The notes below the pieces were generated by a model. It was given only the letters and a program-made list of their open reading frames with translations. It was not told the DNA's origin and searched no databases. This document shows, piece by piece, positions 1-6,018 of a DNA stretch of 6,018 nucleotides. The DNA lies in the NCBI GenBank assembly GCA_945947845.1, contig CAMEZN010000121.1:1-6018 (forward strand), written 5' to 3'. This stretch comes from an uncultured Mucispirillum sp. GTDB lineage: Bacteria > Chrysiogenota > Deferribacteres > Deferribacterales > Mucispirillaceae. The stretch's first letter is position 1; the number at the start of each line of letters is the position of its first letter. Made by a program: the position numbers and the translations under genes.

Positions 1-34
1 ATTTCAATATTTTCTTTTTTACATATTTTATGGT

Positions 35-63
35 TTTATAATCTTTATAATGTATACTATAAT
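35..63 (+). promoter_or_regulatory. Probable promoter region of the exported-protein/tetR pair
   Basis: Three TATAAT hexamers (37-42, 46-51, 58-63) and a TATACT (53-58) lie upstream of the first gene. Two of the TATAATs sit in a tandem 9-bp direct repeat (35-43 and 44-52, TTTATAAT followed by C or G). No good TTGACA-like -35 box lies at 16-18 nt from any of them; TTTACA at 18-23 is at the wrong distance. In DNA this AT-rich, -10-like hexamers arise by chance, so the exact promoter is not assigned. If the downstream TetR protein regulates its own operon, this is where its operator would be expected, but I see no convincing long palindrome. Confidence 0.3.
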
Positions 64-90
64 ATCTTATTAATTTATTTGAGTGCAGTG

Positions 91-1101
91 ATGAAAAAAT
101 ATGCAGATATTATTTTTATATTTTTAATATCTTTTCAAGCGTATTCGCAGGAAGAAAGCAGTATAGATAATATGCAGGGTATTTATCCTAAAAATTATTT
201 TAATTCAGATAATATTTCATATTATTTTAGTTATGACGGTATTAAAACTATTCAAGTAGATAATAATTTATTACTTGTAGATAATATTGTAAGTTTTTCT
301 AAAAACGGTTATGGTCATGTATCATTAAGTAACTTTTTATCAGGAGCTTCTGAGGCATTATATGCTGATGATGGTTCACTAGTGATTTATAGAACAAACA
401 GTGATTTCAGCTGCCAAAATGACAGCAGCAGTAACTGCTTATATGCACCAGTTTATATTAGGAAGATTAATAAAAAAAGTCTCTCAGGCAATATTTCATT
501 ATATAGGCTTGATAAATCTATTCCACTAGAAGAAAAAGATATTATTAATTTTCCTATTGGTTCAGAGCTATACTCCATTGTTGTAGAAGTTCCTTCCTAT
601 GATTTAAATACTTTTACAGATATGGAAAGTCTTGTATGTTCCAAAAATGAAGATAATTTATGCAGAGGTGTTATAAGTAATGGTATTTTAGATAAAACTG
701 CATTATTTGAATTATCAAGCATAAAAGGGGAAGATAAAGAGTTTTTATTTGCAGATACAGGTGATGGCACAGTCTATCAATATGATTTAGTAGATAATAA
801 AGTTATACCATATAATAAAGTATGTGTTCAATCAGCTGTTAATGTTGATGATATACAAGGCTGTATTGAAAGCAGTATGCCAAAAGGCACAATTAAGCAG
901 AATAGACACCCATCAGGTATTATATATTGGGAAATTGATTATAAAAATCCAGCAGTAGATAATGTATTTTTTTGGGTTAATAATAGGGGCGAACCATTTA
1001 AAGCTTATACTAACAGCAGGCTGATTTATAATTTCAGCTTATTTAATAAAAAGGCTGCTGATGTTATAAGCAAGTTATTTACTAGCAGTAAATTTGAATA
1101 A
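91..1101 (+). CDS. Exported protein of unknown function with three cysteine pairs
   Basis: I do not recognise this 336-residue protein. Read from ATG 91 it starts with a Sec-type signal peptide: Lys2-Lys3, a hydrophobic stretch at about residues 7-15, and a plausible signal peptidase I site after Ala17-Tyr-Ser19 followed by Gln. The mature part is rich in Ser, Asn, Asp, Tyr and alternating hydrophobics, suggesting mostly beta structure, with no later membrane segment, so it is probably periplasmic or secreted. It has only six cysteines, in pairs: 108/116 and 183/191 (both C-x7-C) and 245/258 (C-x12-C), which suggests disulfides. No lipobox Cys is present. In-frame TTG 79 and GTG 88 are alternative starts; ATG 91 is preferred because it gives the cleanest signal peptide and has a weak GAG at 81-83. 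It lies 14 nt before the tetR-type gene and is probably co-transcribed with it. Confidence 0.8.
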   Translation: MKKYADIIFIFLISFQAYSQEESSIDNMQGIYPKNYFNSDNISYYFSYDGIKTIQVDNNLLLVDNIVSFSKNGYGHVSLSNFLSGASEALYADDGSLVIYRTNSDFSCQNDSSSNCLYAPVYIRKINKKSLSGNISLYRLDKSIPLEEKDIINFPIGSELYSIVVEVPSYDLNTFTDMESLVCSKNEDNLCRGVISNGILDKTALFELSSIKGEDKEFLFADTGDGTVYQYDLVDNKVIPYNKVCVQSAVNVDDIQGCIESSMPKGTIKQNRHPSGIIYWEIDYKNPAVDNVFFWVNNRGEPFKAYTNSRLIYNFSLFNKKAADVISKLFTSSKFE

Positions 1102-1102
1102 C

Positions 1103-1107
1103 GGAGG
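1103..1107 (+). promoter_or_regulatory. Ribosome binding site of the TetR-family gene
   Basis: GGAGG begins immediately after the stop codon of the preceding gene and ends 8 nt before ATG 1116. It is a full Shine-Dalgarno match and fixes the start of the regulator. It is much stronger than anything upstream of the exported-protein gene, so the regulator could be translated efficiently from the shared message. Confidence 0.85.
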
Positions 1108-1115
1108 TTGGTTGT

Positions 1116-1718
1116 ATGAGAGAGAGGTATAGGTCTCAGGAAACAAAAGAAAGGTTTAAAAAAGCTTTTTTTGCATTATATGCTGAAAGAAAAATTGAAA
1201 CTATAACAATAAAAGAAGTAGCTGATTTAGCAGGTTTTAATCGCGGCACTTTTTATTTATATTATAAAAGTATATATGATTTACTGCAAAAAACAGAGCA
1301 GGAGCTGCTTGATGACTTTGCAAAAAGGGTAGATTTTCATGTGCAGCTTTATTATGGGTTAATTACTGAACCAGATGAAGCAACTTATGAAGAAATGCAG
1401 GCAAACTTTTTAGAACATAGTGAATTTGTTCGCATATTAAATGGAGAAAATGGCGACCCACGGTTTAAATCTCGTATGAAAAATATTATTAAAGAGGCTT
1501 ATAGAAAACATATAAGCCCAGATAGTTCTGTTAGAGTAAGCAAGTTTGAATATCTGCTTGAATATCTTGTAGAAGCAAATATGTCTATTATTCAATACTG
1601 GCTTATGAACAGGGAAAAAGATTTTCCAAGAATATCTTTAAAAGATGTTGGTGAAATAATGCATTTTGTAAGTGAGCATGGTTTCAAAAAAGCTTTTGAA
1701 ACATTTGCTGATAAGTAA
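1116..1718 (+). CDS. TetR/AcrR-family transcriptional regulator
   Basis: This 200-residue protein has the usual TetR length. Residues 7-52 form the N-terminal DNA-binding domain: a basic first helix (RSQETKERFKKAFFALYAER), then a helix-turn-helix around residues 30-51 (TIKEVADLAGFNRGTFYLYY), where the G-x-x-x-G-T-F-Y-x-Y-Y pattern is the family hallmark. Residues 55-200 are predicted all-helical and would form the dimerisation and ligand-binding domain. The stretch MSIIQYWLMN around 156-165 resembles the C-terminal domain of compact DhaS-like TetR proteins, but the ligand cannot be inferred. TetR proteins usually act as dimeric repressors released by a small molecule. Here the likely targets are its own operon with the upstream exported-protein gene, or something left of the window. 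No transporter or redox enzyme lies beside it, so a role in efflux is not supported. The gene converges on eno. Confidence 0.93.
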   Translation: MRERYRSQETKERFKKAFFALYAERKIETITIKEVADLAGFNRGTFYLYYKSIYDLLQKTEQELLDDFAKRVDFHVQLYYGLITEPDEATYEEMQANFLEHSEFVRILNGENGDPRFKSRMKNIIKEAYRKHISPDSSVRVSKFEYLLEYLVEANMSIIQYWLMNREKDFPRISLKDVGEIMHFVSEHGFKKAFETFADK

Positions 1719-1782
1719 TATATTTAGTATTGTTATACTTTTTAGATTAATAGTTTTATTTTTACTGCTGTATATTTATTAT

Positions 1783-1811
1783 CAAAATAAAGGGGGTTTT
1801 TACCCCCCCCC
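1783..1811 (-). terminator. Probable intrinsic terminator of eno
   Basis: Read on the minus strand, a run of nine G (1811-1803), the loop TAAAAA and five C (1796-1792) can form a stem of five G-C pairs in several registers, followed by TTTATTTTG (1791-1783). This is a hairpin plus U-rich tail 22 nt after the enolase stop codon. On the plus strand the hairpin is followed by C and A rather than T, so it should not terminate the convergent tetR-type gene efficiently. The unusual feature is that the arms are pure homopolymers, flanked by A10 at 1812-1821. Confidence 0.65.
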
Positions 1812-1833
1812 AAAAAAAAAATTGTTTTATTTA

Positions 1834-3141
<1,308 letters not shown>

Positions 3142-3148
3142 TTATGGT

Positions 3149-3177
3149 ATAATATTATTTTTTTAAATAAAGTTCAA
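3149..3177 (-). promoter_or_regulatory. Probable sigma70-type promoter of eno
   Basis: On the minus strand TTGAAC (3177-3172) is separated by exactly 17 nt from TATTAT (3154-3149). These match the TTGACA and TATAAT consensus at 4/6 and 5/6 positions. Transcription would begin near 3142, giving a 5' leader of roughly 20 nt that just accommodates the GGAGG site. The short leader leaves no room for a riboswitch or attenuator, consistent with constitutive expression. The assignment is by eye in AT-rich DNA. Confidence 0.6.
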
Positions 3178-3199
3178 TATATTTTAGTGAATTTTTATG

Positions 3200-3228
3200 T
3201 TTAAAAAATTTAATTTTTTTGTTATATA
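3200..3228 (+). promoter_or_regulatory. Candidate promoter of the radical SAM gene
   Basis: TTTAAA (3200-3205) and TATATA (3223-3228) are spaced by 17 nt and point toward the radical SAM gene. Each box matches the sigma70 consensus only partly, and TATAAA at 3229-3234 is an alternative -10. A promoter is expected here because the preceding gene, eno, is divergent, but the exact boxes are uncertain. Confidence 0.3.
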
Positions 3229-3242
3229 TATAAAAAATTTAT

Positions 3243-3248
3243 AGAGGT
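3243..3248 (+). promoter_or_regulatory. Ribosome binding site supporting a TTG start
   Basis: AGAGGT ends 7 nt before the TTG at 3256-3258. No in-frame ATG occurs until 3325 (Met24), and no good Shine-Dalgarno precedes that one, so this site supports TTG as the initiation codon of the radical SAM gene. Confidence 0.65.
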
Positions 3249-3255
3249 AATCATT

Positions 3256-4566
3256 TTGTATAAAATACCAAACCTAGTATATGCTAATGAAAAAGGTGAG
3301 ATATTTGACCACCCAGAATTAAAAATGGCTGTCCGCAGTGGACCATATGATTTTATTCCATATGAAACTGAGCTTATAAGGCTCCCAGAATCATCAAGGC
3401 TGTATTTTATGCCAGATACTCACCCAGTAGCTTATGATGAAAACAAAGCCAACATGGTTGAATTTAAAGAAGGTTATGCAGTAAGTGTATTTTTATCACC
3501 GGGTTTTTTAAGGCTTTATCTGCCAGCTTATAGAAAGATTAAAGATTATACTATGCCGTTATTTGCATATACTGCTGTTGGTTATTTAGACGGACATTTT
3601 GTAGTTCCTGCAATACAAGTTGATAATATCTCTAAATGGGACCCTAAAAATTATGATTTTTCCTGTAATTTTGATAAACAGGTTGATGAATTTATAAAAA
3701 ATTCTCCAGAGAACAGACTTTATAATCAACTGAGAAAATGTGCAACAGAATATCACTGCACAGCAGCAAAAAATGTATTTTATCCAAGGTGGGAATGTCC
3801 TATACCAACAAGTCCAGCATGCAACAGTGCCTGTGTAGGCTGCATTTCACTGCAAACTTCTGAATGCTGCCCATCACCGCAGGATAGAATCACTTTTGCA
3901 CCAACACCAGAAGAAATTGCAGAAGTTGCACTTCGCCATGGAGAAAAAGCAAAAGACCCGCTTGTAAGTTTCGGACAAGGCTGCGAAGGAGACCCATGCC
4001 TTGCAGCAGATAATATTGCAAAAGCAGTAAAAATAATAAAAAAAGAAAATCCAGACTTAACAGTTAATTTTAATTCTAACTGCTCCATACCAGATAATGT
4101 AGCAAAAGTAATAGATGCAGGAGTAGATAGTGTAAGAATCAGCTTAAATTCTGTTATCGAAAGCACATATAATGCTTATTACCGTCCTAGAACATATAAA
4201 TTTAATGATGTTTTAAAAAGTGCAGAATTGATTAAACAGGCAGGAGTATTTTTACAGCTTAATTTACTAACATTTCCGGGAGTAAATGATAGAGCAGGAG
4301 AAACATCAGCACTTCTTGATTTTGTAGAAAAATATAAAGTGGATTTAATACAGATGCGGAACTTAAATATTGATGCAGAACTTCTGCTTTCCAGCCTGCA
4401 ATTAAAACCAGATGAAATACACGGTATAAAAAATATGATGAAACTTATAAAAAAAAGGCGTCCAGAAATTCAGTTTGGCTATTTTAACAGAATGAAGAAA
4501 GATTTTCATACTCCAACAGGATATCCTGATTTACGGCCGCCAAAAAAGGGGAAAAGCCATATTTAA
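3256..4566 (+). CDS. Radical SAM protein of uncharacterised family
   Basis: The 436-residue protein contains the canonical CxxxCxxC motif at Cys189, Cys193 and Cys196 (CNSACVGC), which ligates the [4Fe-4S] cluster that cleaves S-adenosylmethionine to a 5'-deoxyadenosyl radical. Following core elements are SFGQGCEGDP at 238-247 (the GGEP-like SAM-contact strand), NFNSNCS at 271-277, DSVRISLNS at 291-299 and LQLNLLTFPG at 333-342, the expected order of a radical SAM half-barrel. Residues 1 to about 175 form an extra N-terminal region with no motif I recognise, containing Cys137, Cys162 and Cys168. Further cysteines are 181, 204, 205, 243, 248 and 276, so an auxiliary cluster is possible but unproven. 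I recall similar proteins with this N-terminal extension in anaerobic and thermophilic bacteria, all without assigned function. The TTG start is supported by AGAGGT. The stop lies close to the next, same-strand methyltransferase gene, suggesting an operon. Confidence 0.93.
   Translation: MYKIPNLVYANEKGEIFDHPELKMAVRSGPYDFIPYETELIRLPESSRLYFMPDTHPVAYDENKANMVEFKEGYAVSVFLSPGFLRLYLPAYRKIKDYTMPLFAYTAVGYLDGHFVVPAIQVDNISKWDPKNYDFSCNFDKQVDEFIKNSPENRLYNQLRKCATEYHCTAAKNVFYPRWECPIPTSPACNSACVGCISLQTSECCPSPQDRITFAPTPEEIAEVALRHGEKAKDPLVSFGQGCEGDPCLAADNIAKAVKIIKKENPDLTVNFNSNCSIPDNVAKVIDAGVDSVRISLNSVIESTYNAYYRPRTYKFNDVLKSAELIKQAGVFLQLNLLTFPGVNDRAGETSALLDFVEKYKVDLIQMRNLNIDAELLLSSLQLKPDEIHGIKNMMKLIKKRRPEIQFGYFNRMKKDFHTPTGYPDLRPPKKGKSHI
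4542..4551 (+). other. In-frame A_AAA_AAG slippery-type heptamer followed by GGGG
   Basis: In the radical SAM frame the codons read CCA AAA AAG GGG, so 4542-4548 is a perfectly phased A_AAA_AAG heptamer, the classical bacterial -1 frameshift sequence. After a -1 slip the ribosome would read 19 further codons (GEKPYLIEIYQPVYMAIKK) across the normal stop and end at TAA 4605-4607. GGGG at 4548-4551 could also act as a Shine-Dalgarno for the next gene. Whether slippage occurs is not known, and no clear stimulatory stem-loop is visible just downstream. Confidence 0.3.
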
Positions 4567-4589
4567 TAGAAATATACCAGCCAGTATAT

Positions 4590-4642
4590 ATGGCAATAAA
4601 AAAATAATAAATACTCGCGATGGCTCATATACATTTTACAGC
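4590..4642 (+). other. Displaced N-terminus of the methyltransferase, with frame change at an A7 run
   Basis: In the frame of the downstream methyltransferase, 4604-4642 translates as IINTRDGSYTFYS, matching the DGSYTxYS segment that precedes EYxExY in DUF752/MnmC2 proteins. This frame has no ATG, GTG or TTG start before the first in-frame ATG at 4643. A different frame begins with ATG 4590 and reads MAIKK before stopping at TAA 4605. Adding a single A to the A7 run (4598-4604) would join the two into MAIKKIINTRDGSYTFYS, a natural family N-terminus. The sequence therefore suggests a one-base deletion in the run (error or real), slippage at the run, or initiation at a non-standard codon such as ATA 4559, which has GGGG 7 nt upstream. 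Confidence 0.55.
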
Positions 4643-5251
4643 ATGGAGTATAATGAATCATACAAAACAAAATCAGTTGGTGCATATACTGAAAGTCTGC
4701 ATAAATTTGTAAACGGCACAGACATAATCAAAAGAGCACGTGAAAAAGATATAAGACTTTTAGATATATGCTTTGGTGTAGGGCTTAATTTAGCGGTAAC
4801 ATTTGATGAAGCATTAAAAAATGGTATTACAAATAAAATCCATGCAGTTTCAGTAGAAAAAGATTATTCGCTTATAAACATAGTAAAAAATACTAATATT
4901 TTAATGCCTGTAAATGGTTATAGAGTAGTTCGCAGTCTGTTAGATAATAAACTGGCAGATAATTTTTCAATGGAGCTCTATATTCAAGATGCTGTTGATT
5001 TTATCTATTCTTTAAACCATAAGTTTGATATAATATATTTTGACCCTTTTTCAAAAAAACATAACAGTGAAATGTGGAGTGATAATATGTTCTGCAAGCT
5101 TTATTCACTTTTAGAAACAGGTGGAGTCTTAACAACTTATGCTTCTGGTAAGAGTATAAAAGAAAGCCTTGTTAATGCAGGTTTTTCTATATCCAGCTTA
5201 GTATCATTAGGCACAAGATATCAGCCAGCTACAAAGGCTGTCAAACTATGA
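4643..5251 (+). CDS. mnmC2: Stand-alone MnmC2-type (DUF752) tRNA wobble-uridine methyltransferase
   Basis: From ATG 4643 the protein has 202 residues and a Rossmann-type class I methyltransferase fold. Motif I is LLDICFGVGLN at 39-49 (family form D-x-GFG-x-G-x-N, here with Cys43 for the first Gly). Glu72 after strand 2 would bind the SAM ribose, Asp116 (QDAVDF) the adenine, and FDPFSKKHNSEMWS at 133-146 is the DPFSPxKNPExW catalytic block typical of the MnmC methylase domain. GGVLTTYASG at 160-169 is also characteristic. MnmC2 methylates nm5(s2)U34 to mnm5(s2)U34 in tRNA; the free-standing DUF752 form without the fused FAD oxidase is known from Aquifex aeolicus. The start is doubtful: ATG 4643 has no Shine-Dalgarno and lies inside the conserved DGSYTFYS-MEYNESY segment, so the real N-terminus is probably near 4590. 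The gene follows the radical SAM gene and probably shares its transcript. Confidence 0.8.
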   Translation: MEYNESYKTKSVGAYTESLHKFVNGTDIIKRAREKDIRLLDICFGVGLNLAVTFDEALKNGITNKIHAVSVEKDYSLINIVKNTNILMPVNGYRVVRSLLDNKLADNFSMELYIQDAVDFIYSLNHKFDIIYFDPFSKKHNSEMWSDNMFCKLYSLLETGGVLTTYASGKSIKESLVNAGFSISSLVSLGTRYQPATKAVKL

Positions 5252-5260
5252 TTTTTTTTA
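5222..5260 (+). terminator. Weak possible terminator of the radical SAM/methyltransferase operon
   Basis: CAGCC (5222-5226) and GGCTG (5236-5240) form a 5-bp stem with a 9-nt loop at the end of the coding region, and a run of eight T starts at 5252. The stem and T run are separated by 11 nt, too far for a standard intrinsic terminator, so the pairing may be accidental. Confidence 0.2.
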
Positions 5261-5394
5261 ATTTTTTTGATTATTTTGATTGATATACTGCTGTTTTTAC
5301 TTGTATATTATTTGATATTTTATAGTTTTATCATGTAGATAAAATAAATAATTACTTAAACAAAAGTAATAAAAAGAATATGATATGAAATTAT

Positions 5395-5432
5395 ATTATC
5401 CTAATTAATAGTCTTTTTATTAATAAGATAAT
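5395..5432. repeat. Imperfect inverted repeat, AT-rich
   Basis: ATTATC (5395-5400) and ATTAATA (5404-5410) pair with TATTAAT (5418-5424) and GATAAT (5427-5432): 13 pairs around a 7-nt loop (GTCTTTT) with a 3x2 internal bulge. The stem is almost entirely A-T, so as RNA it is weak. A T-rich stretch follows on the plus strand from about 5444, so it could be a poor terminator, or it may be chance in low-complexity DNA. Confidence 0.35.
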
Positions 5433-5591
5433 TTATTAATTATTATTTTTCTTGCCTTTTACTTTTATATATTAACTTCTACTGAAAAATATAACTTCTT
5501 TATATTTGAATAAATTTATTTACAAAACATCATTTATTGTTGATTGTGGTATTTTGAATAAATACATTGATTTCTAGTAAAATAAAAAGAT

Positions 5592-5608
5592 TGAAAGTAA
5601 CACTTTCA
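5592..5608. repeat. Perfect 7-bp palindrome with 3-nt spacer (operator-like)
   Basis: TGAAAGT (5592-5598), AAC, and ACTTTCA (5602-5608) make a perfect dyad of 17 bp, with more G/C than the surrounding sequence. This is the size and symmetry of a dimeric repressor site, but no gene start lies nearby, so its role is unclear. Confidence 0.35.
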
Positions 5609-5961
5609 TATCATAAATTCCATGTTTAATTTTGCTGGTATATTTTAATTAACTTGGTACATGTTTGTATCTTTGTTTAAATTTAATAAAAAATTTATAT
5701 TTTTAATGTTATCTTATTACTATATATCAATTAGTATATCATTATATAATTATTATAATGATTTAGGAATAATTTTAAAACATTTAAAATTTTATTAATT
5801 TTTTAATCAATTTAATAAAGCAAATGTGGTTAGAGATTATTAAGTTTTAAAATTTTAATAAGATGTACTATTCTATTAAAAATAGAAAAAGCAATACTAA
5901 TATATAAATATATTTTTTAGTTAAACTGATTAAGATTTTATAGAAATATGAACTTAAAAGG

Positions 5962-5978
5962 ACCATTAAAGGAATGGT
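5962..5978 (-). repeat. Hairpin overlapping the tRNA-Phe CCA end
   Basis: On the minus strand ACCATT (5978-5973), loop CCTTT, and AATGGT (5967-5962) form a perfect 6-bp stem that includes the ACCA terminus of the tRNA, followed by CCTTTTAAG. It could be a 3' trailer structure or a weak terminator. The U tract is short and interrupted. Confidence 0.35.
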
Positions 5979-6018
5979 GCCCAGAGACGGAATCGAACCA
6001 TCGACACGAGGATTTTCA
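5975..6018 (-). tRNA. tRNA-Phe (GAA), 3' part; 5' part lies beyond the window
   Basis: The reverse complement begins at the window edge in the anticodon loop. T33 (6018) is followed by anticodon GAA (6017-6015), A37-A38, and the 3' anticodon stem TCCTC. Next come a GTGTC variable loop, a T-arm with stem GATGG/CCGTC closing the loop TTCGATT, the acceptor strand TCTGGGC, discriminator A, and an encoded CCA ending at 5975. This closely resembles the 3' half of bacterial tRNA-Phe(GAA). The 5' acceptor, D-arm and 5' anticodon stem must lie to the right, and the acceptor should read GCCCAGA. Encoded CCA is visible. The gene is transcribed leftward into the AT-rich spacer. Confidence 0.92.

Larger units (their letters stand above)
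5252..5974. other. Long gene-free, extremely AT-rich intergenic region
   Basis: About 720 bp separate the methyltransferase gene from the tRNA. Stop codons are dense in all frames I read; the longest open stretch I found is a 45-codon frame at 5661-5798 without a ribosome binding site. Recognisable structure is limited to an imperfect inverted repeat (5395-5432), a compact palindrome (5592-5608), two copies of TTTAAAATTTTA (5783-5794 and 5846-5857) and a hairpin at the tRNA 3' end. No transposase remnant, phage gene, conserved RNA or replication-origin box is recognisable. It could be a decayed region, curved or protein-bound DNA, or simply a spacer. Confidence 0.6.

Noticed and set aside
3148..3153. 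Plus-strand TATAAT as a -10 box for the radical SAM gene
   Set aside because: It overlaps the eno -10 region on the other strand, any -35 would fall in the eno leader, and it would leave a leader of about 100 nt; a closer candidate exists at 3200-3228.
3780..4166. 128-codon open frame on the minus strand
   Set aside because: Antisense to the radical SAM core including the cluster motif, whose conservation explains the open frame.
5661..5798. 45-codon open frame (+) encoding a hydrophobic, Lys/Tyr/Ile-rich peptide
   Set aside because: No Shine-Dalgarno precedes the ATG, composition equals that of the surrounding AT-rich DNA, and an open stretch of this length is plausible by chance over 700 bp in six frames.
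5252..5974. CRISPR array, replication origin or insertion sequence in the spacer
   Set aside because: No regularly spaced repeats, no DnaA-box cluster, no terminal inverted repeats with target duplication and no transposase fragment are visible.

Overview
The window is very A+T-rich and bacterial, with short intergenic gaps, clear GGAGG/AGAGGT ribosome binding sites and Gram-negative-style protein content (a Sec-exported, probably periplasmic protein). The combination of low G+C, a cysteine-rich radical SAM protein of uncharacterised family and a stand-alone MnmC2-type tRNA methyltransferase makes an anaerobic, Deferribacterota-like (Mucispirillum-like) organism my best guess. This is inference from gene content, not a database match.

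Layout from left to right: (1) 1-90 is an AT-rich promoter-like stretch. (2) 91-1101 (+) encodes an exported protein of unknown function with exactly six cysteines in three close pairs. (3) 1116-1718 (+), only 14 nt downstream, encodes a TetR-family regulator, so the two genes are probably co-transcribed. (4) A convergent intergenic gap holds a G/C homopolymer hairpin that looks like the eno terminator. (5) 1834-3120 (-) is a complete enolase gene with a recognisable promoter and a strong ribosome binding site that fixes its start. (6) 3256-4566 (+), divergent from eno, encodes a radical SAM protein with a TTG start. (7) 4643-5251 (+) is a stand-alone DUF752/MnmC2-type methyltransferase whose conserved N-terminus lies upstream of its first in-frame ATG. 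It appears to be separated from a better ATG (4590) by a one-base shift in an A7 run. (8) 5252-5974 is about 720 bp of extremely AT-rich DNA without a convincing gene. (9) 5975-6018 (-) is the 3' part of a tRNA-Phe(GAA) gene that continues beyond the right edge.

Functionally, enolase is a housekeeping glycolytic gene and tRNA-Phe a housekeeping RNA. The less ordinary content is the radical SAM/methyltransferase pair, plausibly connected with RNA modification, and the exported disulfide-type protein paired with a TetR regulator. I saw no transposase, CRISPR array, phage gene or recognisable defence system. The point most worth checking is the junction at 4540-4645, where two poly-A runs and three reading frames meet.
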